From Chitinophagia bacterium (lineage in GTDB: Bacteria > Bacteroidota > Bacteroidia > Chitinophagales > Chitinophagaceae): a stretch of 14,549 nt of DNA. The stretch is from NCBI GenBank assembly GCA_010021705.1, contig RGMU01000015.1:1-14549 (forward strand), written 5' to 3'. This document shows, in pieces, positions 8,193 to 14,549 of this stretch. A model generated the notes under the pieces. It saw nothing but the letters and a program-made list of their open reading frames with translations, was not told where the DNA came from and ran no database searches. Position numbers and translations under genes: made by a program. The first letter of the stretch is position 1. Each line of letters begins with the position of its first letter.

Positions 8193-8664
8193 AGACTGGA
8201 GCCACGTTAACCCCCACACCGGGCAAATAAACATGGTGGACATTACCCAAAAGCAGCCCACAAACCGCACCGCTACCGCACAAGCCATAGTACTATTACC
8301 GGCAGAAGTTTTGGAGAAGTGGGACGGTAGCGATATTACATCGCCCAAAGGGGCTGTGCTGCAAACAGCCATTACAGCCGGCATTATGGCTGCTAAAAAA
8401 ACTCCGGAGCTTATTCCGCTTTGCCATGGTATAGGCATGGAACATTGCCACATTGCCATTACACGCAGCGATAATGCGCTTATCATACACTGCACCACAA
8501 GCCTATTTGCCAAAACAGGTGTGGAAATGGAGGCATTAACCGGAGCTTCAGTGGCAGCACTTACTATTTATGATATGTGCAAAGCCCTTAGCCATGATAT
8601 AACCATTACTGATATTAAATTATTAGCAAAAACAGGCGGTAAAAATGACTTTAAACGAAACTAA
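8185..8664 (+). CDS. moaC: Cyclic pyranopterin monophosphate synthase MoaC
   Basis: A 159-residue enzyme that converts 3',8-cyclo-GTP (the MoaA product) to cyclic pyranopterin monophosphate, the first stable Moco intermediate. The length is normal. Residues aligning with the E. coli active site are all present: Lys55 in SPKG, His81 in PLCHGI (most homologues have PLCHPI), Glu114 and Glu116 in GVEMEAL, Asp130 and Lys133 in YDMCKA, and the C-terminal GGK loop (151-153). MVDI near residue 17 is the usual N-terminal motif. The gene starts 8 bases before the moeA stop and ends 20 bases after the mobA start, so the three are tightly coupled. MoaA, its usual partner, is not in the window. Confidence 0.96.
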   Translation: MNKDWSHVNPHTGQINMVDITQKQPTNRTATAQAIVLLPAEVLEKWDGSDITSPKGAVLQTAITAGIMAAKKTPELIPLCHGIGMEHCHIAITRSDNALIIHCTTSLFAKTGVEMEALTGASVAALTIYDMCKALSHDITITDIKLLAKTGGKNDFKRN

Positions 8665-9259
8665 CGCCCCCACCCTCTTTGGATTGGTGCTGGCAGGCGG
8701 AAAAAGCGTGAGAATGGGGGAAGATAAAACCCAAATAGCATGGCACAGTAAGCCCCATAAATACTATATGGCAGATGTGCTTGCTGCCTATTGCCATAAA
8801 GTGTATCTCTCCTGCCGTGAAGAACAGACCAAAACCATTAACACTGCCTACAACCCCTTGCCCGACTGCATAGCCGACCACGGACCATTAGGCGGAATAT
8901 ATACCGCTTTAACGAAGCATCCGCAAGTGGCATGGTTGGTGGTGGCTTGTGATTTACCCTTGCTTGCCGACAATACCACCCTGCCCTATTTAATTGCCCA
9001 GAGAGATATACACAAAATAGCCACAGCCTACCTTAGCCCCCACGACAGCATGCCCGAACCACTGATAGCGATTTGGGAGCCAGCCTCCATTACTGCCGTA
9101 AATCAATATATACAGCAAGGCTATAAATGCCCCCGTAAAGTGCTGATAAATAGCAACATTCATACCATTACACCGCCCAATCCGCAGTCGCTGATGAACG
9201 TAAATACACCAAGCGAAGCTGAAATAGCGCGGCATATTCTTTCCCACAAACACGCTTAA
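8645..9259 (+). CDS. mobA: Molybdenum cofactor guanylyltransferase MobA
   Basis: A 204-residue nucleotidyltransferase that joins GMP from GTP to Mo-molybdopterin, giving Mo-MGD or its precursor for DMSO-reductase-family enzymes. Diagnostic motifs are LAGGKSVRMGEDK (residues 16-28, GTP-binding loop with Lys28), DHGPLGGI (78-85), VACDLPLL (100-107, metal-binding Asp103) and NVNTP (185-189). The length is within the normal range. The start codon lies inside the last 20 bases of moaC in another frame. The presence of mobA implies that the cell makes the guanylylated cofactor, and so probably has at least one DMSO-reductase-family enzyme elsewhere. No MobB GTPase is seen. Confidence 0.93.
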   Translation: MTLNETNAPTLFGLVLAGGKSVRMGEDKTQIAWHSKPHKYYMADVLAAYCHKVYLSCREEQTKTINTAYNPLPDCIADHGPLGGIYTALTKHPQVAWLVVACDLPLLADNTTLPYLIAQRDIHKIATAYLSPHDSMPEPLIAIWEPASITAVNQYIQQGYKCPRKVLINSNIHTITPPNPQSLMNVNTPSEAEIARHILSHKHA

Positions 9260-9270
9260 TAGCCCCCATA

Positions 9271-10320
9271 ATGCTCAACAATAACCCGCGTTACCAATGC
9301 CAAATGCAGCTACCCCAATTTGGGGAAAAGGCACAGCAACTGCTCGCAAAAGCAAAGGTGCTTATAGTGGGTGCGGGTGGCTTAGGCTGCCCGGTGGCTC
9401 AATATTTAGGCGCAACGGGTGTGGGGCACATTGCTATCATAGACCCCGATACCGTTCAACCTACCAACCTTCATCGCCAAATTTTATACACCCCCGCAGA
9501 CATTGGCACGCCCAAAGCCCTTGTGGCTACCCAAAGGGTGGCACAGCAAAATAACGATATTCACGTGGAAGCAATAACCGAAAAACTGAACCGTGAAAAA
9601 GCACTCGCTTTGTTCAAAGAACACGATATTATTGTAGATTGCACCGACAACATTACTACAAAATACATTATTAATGATGTATGTGAAATGCTAAAAAAGG
9701 CATGGGTGTATGGTGCTATTTACCAATATGAAGGGCAAATTGCTGTATGGAACTATCAATATGAAGCCCAAAAATGCAGCAACAACTACCGAGAAGTTTT
9801 TCCTGATATTGACGAAGCAAGCCTCCCTAATTGCGCAGAAGGGGGTGTATTACCCACATTGGCAGGCATTATTGGCTGTTGGCAGGCAAACGAAGTCATC
9901 AAAATAATTATTCAATCACCCGATGTGCTGTATAATCGGTTGCTAACGGTCAGCACCCTTACCGGCACAAACAACATTATCAACTTCCCTACCCTGCCTA
10001 AAGCCCCCTTATCTACTTGGCACAGCCCTATTGAGACACATGAAATTACATGGCAAACTTATCAACAAAATGCAGACAGCTATATGTTAATAGACGTTAG
10101 AAGCACCGCAGAACACACTAATGGCAACTTAGGAGGCATAAATATTCCACTTGATAGCTTAGAAAAATTTGTTAAACATACCATCATAGAAAAAAGTATC
10201 GTCTTCTATTGCAGCAGTGGAACAAGAAGCGCAATAGCCGTTCAAAAAGCTAAAACATGGCTACCGCATTTGGTTTGCTATTCCCTGAAAAATGGCATAA
10301 ACGGTAGCCAAATACCCTAA
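9271..10320 (+). CDS. moeB: MoeB/ThiF-type adenylyltransferase fused to a rhodanese domain
   Basis: A 349-residue E1-like enzyme that should adenylate the C-terminal Gly of a ubiquitin-like sulfur carrier (MoaD or ThiS). Residues about 1-240 form the ThiF/MoeB fold: GAGGLG (34-39), IIDPDTV (56-62), NLHRQ (66-70), PKA (81-83), DCTDN (123-127) and catalytic-region NCAEGGVLP (187-195, Cys188). Residues about 258-345 form a rhodanese domain with LIDVR (273-277) and the active loop CSSGTRS at Cys314, which probably delivers persulfide sulfur. The zinc-binding CxxC pairs of E. coli MoeB are missing: only Cys169 remains at the first (KCSNNY), and no pair follows. Given the operon, MoaD is the likely partner, but a ThiS role cannot be excluded. 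Eleven bases follow mobA. The end overlaps the opposing polX-like gene by 4 bases. Confidence 0.88.
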   Translation: MLNNNPRYQCQMQLPQFGEKAQQLLAKAKVLIVGAGGLGCPVAQYLGATGVGHIAIIDPDTVQPTNLHRQILYTPADIGTPKALVATQRVAQQNNDIHVEAITEKLNREKALALFKEHDIIVDCTDNITTKYIINDVCEMLKKAWVYGAIYQYEGQIAVWNYQYEAQKCSNNYREVFPDIDEASLPNCAEGGVLPTLAGIIGCWQANEVIKIIIQSPDVLYNRLLTVSTLTGTNNIINFPTLPKAPLSTWHSPIETHEITWQTYQQNADSYMLIDVRSTAEHTNGNLGGINIPLDSLEKFVKHTIIEKSIVFYCSSGTRSAIAVQKAKTWLPHLVCYSLKNGINGSQIP

Positions 10321-11978
10321 AAACGCCTCTTAGCTAAATACACCTCCAACTCTTCTAACGTGAAAGATGATAGGTTGCACGCCGCAGTTAGCCCTGCCTT
10401 TTGCGCGGCAGCTACTCCCCATTTTATATCGTCTATACCATTAATATGGTGCGCATCAGGGTTAATGGACAGTAGCACACCCTTTTGCATGGCATACGTT
10501 ACCCATGTCCAGTCCAAGTCTAGGCGATGCGGATTGGCATTTATTTCTATCACCACATTGTGGATAGCACAGGCATCTATAATAGCCTTATGATTAATAG
10601 GATAGCCGGCACGTCCTAATAGTATCCTACCCGTAGGATGACCCAAAATGGTGGTATATGGGTTGGCTATGGCAGTTATTAACCGCTGTGTTGCCCTTTC
10701 CTCATCCATCTTAAAGCCACTGTGCACAGACGCTATCACCACATCAAACGTTTGCAGCACTTCGGGTGTATAATCTAAATTGCCATCTACCAATATATCC
10801 GACTCTATGCCCTTTAGTATCTTAAACGGTGCTAATTGCCGGTTCAACCGCTCTATTTCTGCATGTTGCTCCGCTACCCTTTCCAGCTTTAAGCCATTGG
10901 CATAAACCGCAGTTTGCGAGTGGTCGGTTATTACCAAATACTGCAAGCCCCGCTTTTTAGCCCCTTCTGCCATTTCCAATAGCGTATGCGAGCCATCGCT
11001 CCATGTACTGTGGCTGTGAATTACGCCCTTTATATCTGCTACTTCTATCAGCTTTGGCAGGGGCTTGTCATTAAGTTCAAAGGCAAAAAATACACCATTG
11101 CGCATAGCTGCCGGAATATAATCTATGCCGTTTGCCTTAAAAATATCTTCTTCTGCGTCAATGGCATCCGGTAGCTTATATTTAGCCGTGAAAGAAGCTA
11201 AAAAGTCATCGGTACAAGTGGTAACAAACCATTGGCGATAATAGATTTCCTTAGATACACTTATGATATTCACTTTAGGATATTGTGGTTGAGCAACTAA
11301 TAGGCAACCTTGGCCTTCTACAAGCGTATATCCCTCCATTTTAGCATAATGTGCATGAAGTAGCGATAAAGAGCAAGTAGTAAGTATGTCCAATTGCGCT
11401 AAGGTATCTTCCTGCCGTCTTACCGCTCCGGTAGGCTGCCATAGTTCATAGGGAAACTGCGTTTTAAGAGCTTCTATCAGTTCATCAGATAGTTGCTTGG
11501 CTTCTGCATATAGCCAAAAACCCTCGCTTTGTATTAAAAAGTTAATACTCTCTAAAATAGCACTTTGCGTTTTTGCCCCAAAGCCCTTTAGCGTAACCAA
11601 CCTATTTTCATTGCACGCATACTCCAATTCCGGCAAAGATTCTATGCCCAATTCATGCCAAATTACAGCCACCTTTTTAGCACCTAAGCCCTTCACCTGA
11701 AGCAGCTTTAGCAAACCGGGCGGTGTTTTTTGTAGCACATCCTCCAATGCACCCATGCTACCGGTAGCCAGCAACTCTCTTATCTTTTTACCCGTAGATG
11801 CCCCTATACCCTTCACGCCAAACAAGTCGGCATCGGTCATTTCTGTTACCTCTGTGGGCAACTTTTCTATGGTATAGGCAACATTGGTATATGTTTTTAT
11901 ACGGAAGGGGTCTTCTCCGTGCAATTCCATTAATTGGGCTAGGAGAGTAAAACGGTCTGCAATTACGGTATTCAGCAT
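10317..11978 (-). CDS. polX: PolX-like protein: HhH, degenerate polymerase X palm, PHP phosphoesterase
   Basis: A 553-residue protein with the layout of bacterial family X DNA polymerases (usually about 570). Helix-hairpin-helix motifs are at VKGIGAST (55-62), VKGLGAKK (95-102) and LKGFGAKT (130-137). The palm motif GAVRRQEDTLAQLDI (184-198) has Gln195 where GDID-type motifs carry the first Asp and keeps only Asp197. The later V-D-L-R strand reads VNII (236-239), so the third Asp is Asn237. The PHP domain looks intact: HSHSTWSDG (321-329), TDHS (352-355), GIESDI (390-395), SVHSG (418-421), GHPTGR (446-451), ANPHR (481-485) and PDAHH (507-511). The expected activity is therefore a Mn/Zn-dependent 3'-5' exonuclease or phosphatase without efficient polymerisation, acting on DNA in the cytoplasm. 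It lies 22 bases after the T9SS gene, probably in the same transcript. Confidence 0.85.
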   Translation of the reverse strand: MLNTVIADRFTLLAQLMELHGEDPFRIKTYTNVAYTIEKLPTEVTEMTDADLFGVKGIGASTGKKIRELLATGSMGALEDVLQKTPPGLLKLLQVKGLGAKKVAVIWHELGIESLPELEYACNENRLVTLKGFGAKTQSAILESINFLIQSEGFWLYAEAKQLSDELIEALKTQFPYELWQPTGAVRRQEDTLAQLDILTTCSLSLLHAHYAKMEGYTLVEGQGCLLVAQPQYPKVNIISVSKEIYYRQWFVTTCTDDFLASFTAKYKLPDAIDAEEDIFKANGIDYIPAAMRNGVFFAFELNDKPLPKLIEVADIKGVIHSHSTWSDGSHTLLEMAEGAKKRGLQYLVITDHSQTAVYANGLKLERVAEQHAEIERLNRQLAPFKILKGIESDILVDGNLDYTPEVLQTFDVVIASVHSGFKMDEERATQRLITAIANPYTTILGHPTGRILLGRAGYPINHKAIIDACAIHNVVIEINANPHRLDLDWTWVTYAMQKGVLLSINPDAHHINGIDDIKWGVAAAQKAGLTAACNLSSFTLEELEVYLAKRRF

Positions 11979-12000
11979 GAAAATCTATGGCAACAATTAA

Positions 12001-13980
12001 CTATAATTTTACCCATTTATACGGCAAAATACCTTTACCATCACTGATTAACAGTTCATATACGCCGGAGGGCAAATTGCCAACCGGTATGGTAGTAGTA
12101 TTAGCTCCCGTCTGCAAAGATTGGCTTTGCGTAAATACTTTTTGCCCCAAGGTGTTCACAATAGTGCAACTTATATTTGCCGGCATTTCAGTAGCTATGT
12201 TCACCTGCAAATAGTCATTGGCAGGGTTAGGGAAGATGTCCACATTCGTAAACGCGGCTATTGTGGCTACATCGCTAATATACGCAACTGTTGCAGAATC
12301 CGTTACGCCTAAGCCCAAATTGTAATACCCCCCCGATGGCGTAGTTTCCAACTTCACAGGGCGCACCATAAAGTATTTTAGCCCCGTAGTGCCCACACTG
12401 TCCCTAAACGATGTGGTAGTTACCAAATTAGAAATTCGCTGATAGGTGCCGTATTCTGAAGTAGCACGATAAACATAATAGCCTATCACACCCGCATCCG
12501 GCGAAGCTGTCCAACTAATGGTAGCACCACGCGGCGGCACTTTCGTTATCACTACACCCGAAGCCCTTTTGATATATTGGGTGCGTAGTGTAAGATCTCC
12601 CATAAATGCAACATGCGTTCCGTTTACGGCATAGCCGGTAGGCTCATAAGTGTAGCCGGAAAAAGAACCGGTGTTATTAATGGTGGTCAGCATACCATAG
12701 CCTATATGCCAGCCTAAAGCTATATGGTGAATATACCAGTTAGGTCTCCCCGCCCAAGCACACGTAAGCGCAGGCGTAGAAGAGCATAATGGTGCTCGTA
12801 AAAAATTGTTGGTTACGTTCCAGTCTCCAAAATAGCTACCAAATAGCATCGTAAAAATACCGTTCACACGGCTTGCAGCAAAATCAGTAGTAGCACCCAC
12901 GCCTCCCGCAGAAGTATAAGAACCGCCACCAGTACCGTATGCAAATTGAAAATTAGAGGTGTCTAAGCCCGCTATTAACGGCACGGTGGCTATTATGCTG
13001 TCATGCCCTACTAAGGGGGCATAGTTGCGCCAGCCGTTGGCTGCAAATGCCTCACCGCTAAATGCACCAAAATTATCGCTTAACACGGCACGTTTGCGCA
13101 TAGGCAGAGAGTCCATTTTATAGATATGGTCTTTGTTGAGATAGCTCTTCATACGTTGCAATTCGGTTGAAGAGAATGCCGGCATATTAGATAAGTCAAT
13201 GCGCCCCACCTGCAACTCTGCCGCATAGCTAAGTGCGCTTTGGTCCCATTTACCGTCACCGGGGCGATTTCTATTGGCAGCAGAACTCGCCACAGTATCA
13301 TCTACACTTGCATCGGTCCAGGTCATTGTCATTGTGCCGTAATAGCAGTCGGCAGGCCATGCCCCCTTGTGGTCAGGATGCGCATCAGGGTTAAAGTCCC
13401 CGCTATATGGCACTGCTACATGCCCTACTATCAGCACCGCTTTCACATTGGCATTCGCCGTATAATCAGCCCTTATCAATGCTTTAACAGCTGTATCTTT
13501 CATGCTGCGCGGCACATCATGCCTATACACCGCCCAGCCGTCTAAGCTAATATCTTTCATTAACCTTTGCAATTCAAAACGGCAAGAGTCCGAATAAGTG
13601 CTATCCACAATCAGCACAAGCCCGCCTCTGTTATGAATGGCAGGGCACTTAATAGCTGCATACACATAGCCCGCCCCCACAAAGCCCGAGCCGTAAGCCT
13701 TAATCCGGTACTCATAAGCCGAGTCCACTATCACAGCAGCATCGGTATAAGTGCTGTCTGAAGCAGTAAGCGTAGCCAATCCCGACCATGATGCCGATGA
13801 TATCGCCTTTTTCGTAATTTCATAAGACGTAGCACCCGTTATCCGCTTCCAGCGAAGCGTAATTTTAGGCGGTGTTACCTGCGTAACTACATCAATTTCC
13901 ACCGCATAATCTTCACATGACTGCGCATAAATGCAAGTGGTAAACAATAAAAATAAAGGAAGTAAAAGCAGGTGCTTCAT
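12001..13980 (-). CDS. T9SS-exported gingipain (C25)-like protein with FN3 domains
   Basis: A 659-residue secreted protein counted from the ATG at 13980. A signal peptide (MKHLLLLPLFLLF, cleavage after IYAQ at about 20) is followed by an FN3-like domain (about 35-98, with TLRWKRITGATSYEI). A large domain (about 118-470) resembles the gingipain core: VLIVGHVAVPYSG (182-194), WPADCYYG (208-215), LQVGRIDLS (256-264) and FGSYFGDW (380-387). A second FN3 (about 475-545, with ISWTASPDAGVIGYYVYR) precedes a T9SS type A sorting domain (about 580-659, beginning VDIFPNPANDYLQV and ending YKWVKL). Where gingipains have GHGS and a catalytic Cys, I read GTGGGS (349-354) and GSYFGDW with Ser382, so activity is doubtful. 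The TTG at 13998 is rejected because it adds six residues before the signal and adjoins a -7 element. Confidence 0.82.
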   Translation of the reverse strand: MKHLLLLPLFLLFTTCIYAQSCEDYAVEIDVVTQVTPPKITLRWKRITGATSYEITKKAISSASWSGLATLTASDSTYTDAAVIVDSAYEYRIKAYGSGFVGAGYVYAAIKCPAIHNRGGLVLIVDSTYSDSCRFELQRLMKDISLDGWAVYRHDVPRSMKDTAVKALIRADYTANANVKAVLIVGHVAVPYSGDFNPDAHPDHKGAWPADCYYGTMTMTWTDASVDDTVASSAANRNRPGDGKWDQSALSYAAELQVGRIDLSNMPAFSSTELQRMKSYLNKDHIYKMDSLPMRKRAVLSDNFGAFSGEAFAANGWRNYAPLVGHDSIIATVPLIAGLDTSNFQFAYGTGGGSYTSAGGVGATTDFAASRVNGIFTMLFGSYFGDWNVTNNFLRAPLCSSTPALTCAWAGRPNWYIHHIALGWHIGYGMLTTINNTGSFSGYTYEPTGYAVNGTHVAFMGDLTLRTQYIKRASGVVITKVPPRGATISWTASPDAGVIGYYVYRATSEYGTYQRISNLVTTTSFRDSVGTTGLKYFMVRPVKLETTPSGGYYNLGLGVTDSATVAYISDVATIAAFTNVDIFPNPANDYLQVNIATEMPANISCTIVNTLGQKVFTQSQSLQTGANTTTIPVGNLPSGVYELLISDGKGILPYKWVKL

Positions 13981-13999
13981 CAGTTGGCTATTTTGCAAA

Positions 14000-14007
14000 C
14001 AAATATA
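14000..14007 (-). promoter_or_regulatory. Candidate -7 promoter element of the T9SS gene
   Basis: The minus strand reads TATATTTG, an exact TAnnTTTG match, five bases after the stop of the upstream barrel gene and about 20 bases before the ATG at 13980. It is followed at once by another TTTG, whose TTG (13998-13996) would be an in-frame false start. No -33 box is clear. It would drive the T9SS gene and probably the polX-like gene behind it. Confidence 0.42.
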
Positions 14008-14011
14008 GATA

Positions 14012-14549
14012 CTATAATTGGAAAAGGGAATTATTTTTACCCGTAGGTAGCGTGATGCCCGCCGTTAGTATAAGCTCATAAGTGGCAAAACTTTGCTTTG
14101 CCCTGCCTGAATATACCCTTAAATTACTGTAGCGCGCATAATCCAACTTTTGCGCAAACTCTAAAAAACCATACTTAAAAAATGTGGCTCGTATGGCAGT
14201 TTCCACACCCATATTCCAGCCCCCTATTTGAAAAGCGGCATCATTAGTTTTGCCAAACAGTTTATTCTCCACATGCGGCACCACCGGTCCTATGCCGACT
14301 TTAGGCAAAAAATCAACCCGCAAATTGTGGCGATACTTATCCACCAAAGTATATTTTTTTACAATATTGAGCAGAAAAAAATTAGCTCCGTTATTAAGAA
14401 AATAATAAAAGCCATTATCTTCTGAAAACAGCACCGTAGAGTCTATATACCTGCCTTGATATATACCCCTGACTGACAAATATTGATTATTGGATATTAA
14501 ATACTTAGTATGGTCAAAGTTAATTTCAAGTGCCAAATCATGCTTTTTA
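14012..14549 (-). CDS. Outer-membrane barrel-like protein, N-terminus beyond window
   Basis: The last 178 residues of a protein whose reading frame stays open to the right edge. The TTG at 14536 is probably an internal Leu, since four more codons (KKHD) precede it in frame without a stop. No signal peptide is visible, as expected for a fragment. The sequence alternates hydrophobic and polar residues with many aromatics (YQGRYIDSTVLF, GFYYFLNN, AAFQIGGWNMGVETAI, YELILTAGITLP) in the manner of Bacteroidota outer-membrane barrels. It ends KNNSLFQL rather than with a canonical terminal Phe strand. It is not assigned to a family. It lies 31 bases upstream of the T9SS gene, which has its own candidate promoter. 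Confidence 0.55.
   Translation of the reverse strand, partial: KKHDLALEINFDHTKYLISNNQYLSVRGIYQGRYIDSTVLFSEDNGFYYFLNNGANFFLLNIVKKYTLVDKYRHNLRVDFLPKVGIGPVVPHVENKLFGKTNDAAFQIGGWNMGVETAIRATFFKYGFLEFAQKLDYARYSNLRVYSGRAKQSFATYELILTAGITLPTGKNNSLFQL

Noticed and set aside
8172..8513. Minus-strand open frame across the moeA/moaC junction (113 codons)
   Set aside because: It is antisense to moaC, whose active-site residues are all conserved. No independent coding evidence.
8645..8664. Possible frameshift at the moaC/mobA overlap
   Set aside because: Both proteins are full length with intact terminal motifs, so the 20-base overlap is ordinary operon packing and not a sequencing or mutational frameshift.
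13981..13998. TTG start for the T9SS protein
   Set aside because: It would add MQNSQL before a normal signal peptide and sits directly beside a TATATTTG element, so the start is the ATG at 13980.

Overview
The window looks like chromosomal DNA of a Bacteroidota species, probably from the Chitinophagales/Sphingobacteriales side, although the family assignment is only an impression. The evidence is a protein with a C-terminal type IX secretion (T9SS) sorting domain, several outer-membrane barrel and lipoprotein genes, almost no Shine-Dalgarno sequences, and correctly oriented Bacteroidota-type -7 promoter elements (TAnnTTTG) in the gaps. The region is densely coding: no gene-free stretch exceeds about 130 bases, and I see no tRNA, rRNA, CRISPR, insertion sequence or phage signal.

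Layout. The left block (131-5806) lies on the minus strand. In transcription order it holds a heptaheme c-type cytochrome with a C-terminal TPR domain, a MATE-family exporter with its own candidate promoter, a small outer-membrane barrel protein, and a lipoprotein with an Ig-like C-terminal domain. A 129-base divergent region (5807-5935) separates it from a plus-strand operon (5936-10320). That operon contains a cytoplasmic trypsin-like serine peptidase, moeA, moaC, mobA and a MoeB/ThiF-type adenylyltransferase fused to a rhodanese domain. It meets a second minus-strand block tail to tail with a 4-base overlap. In transcription order the second block contains a barrel-like protein cut by the right edge, a T9SS-exported protein resembling a gingipain (C25) peptidase, and a PolX-like protein with HhH, degenerate palm and PHP domains.

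How the genes work together. The four moe/moa/mob genes cover three parts of molybdenum cofactor synthesis. MoaC makes cyclic pyranopterin phosphate, MoeB activates the sulfur-carrier MoaD, MoeA inserts molybdate and MobA adds GMP. moaA, moaD, moaE and any molybdoenzyme are absent here and must lie elsewhere. The cytochrome implies a periplasmic multiheme electron-transfer role. The outer-membrane and secreted proteins have no assigned function.

The points most worth a second look are these. The PolX-like protein has lost two of three polymerase aspartates but keeps its PHP metal ligands. The gingipain-like protein appears to carry Gly and Ser where the catalytic His and Cys should be. A signal-less trypsin-like peptidase sits one base upstream of moeA. 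TTG triplets inside or beside -7 promoter elements create false start codons at several genes. I did not find a clearly new multi-gene system.
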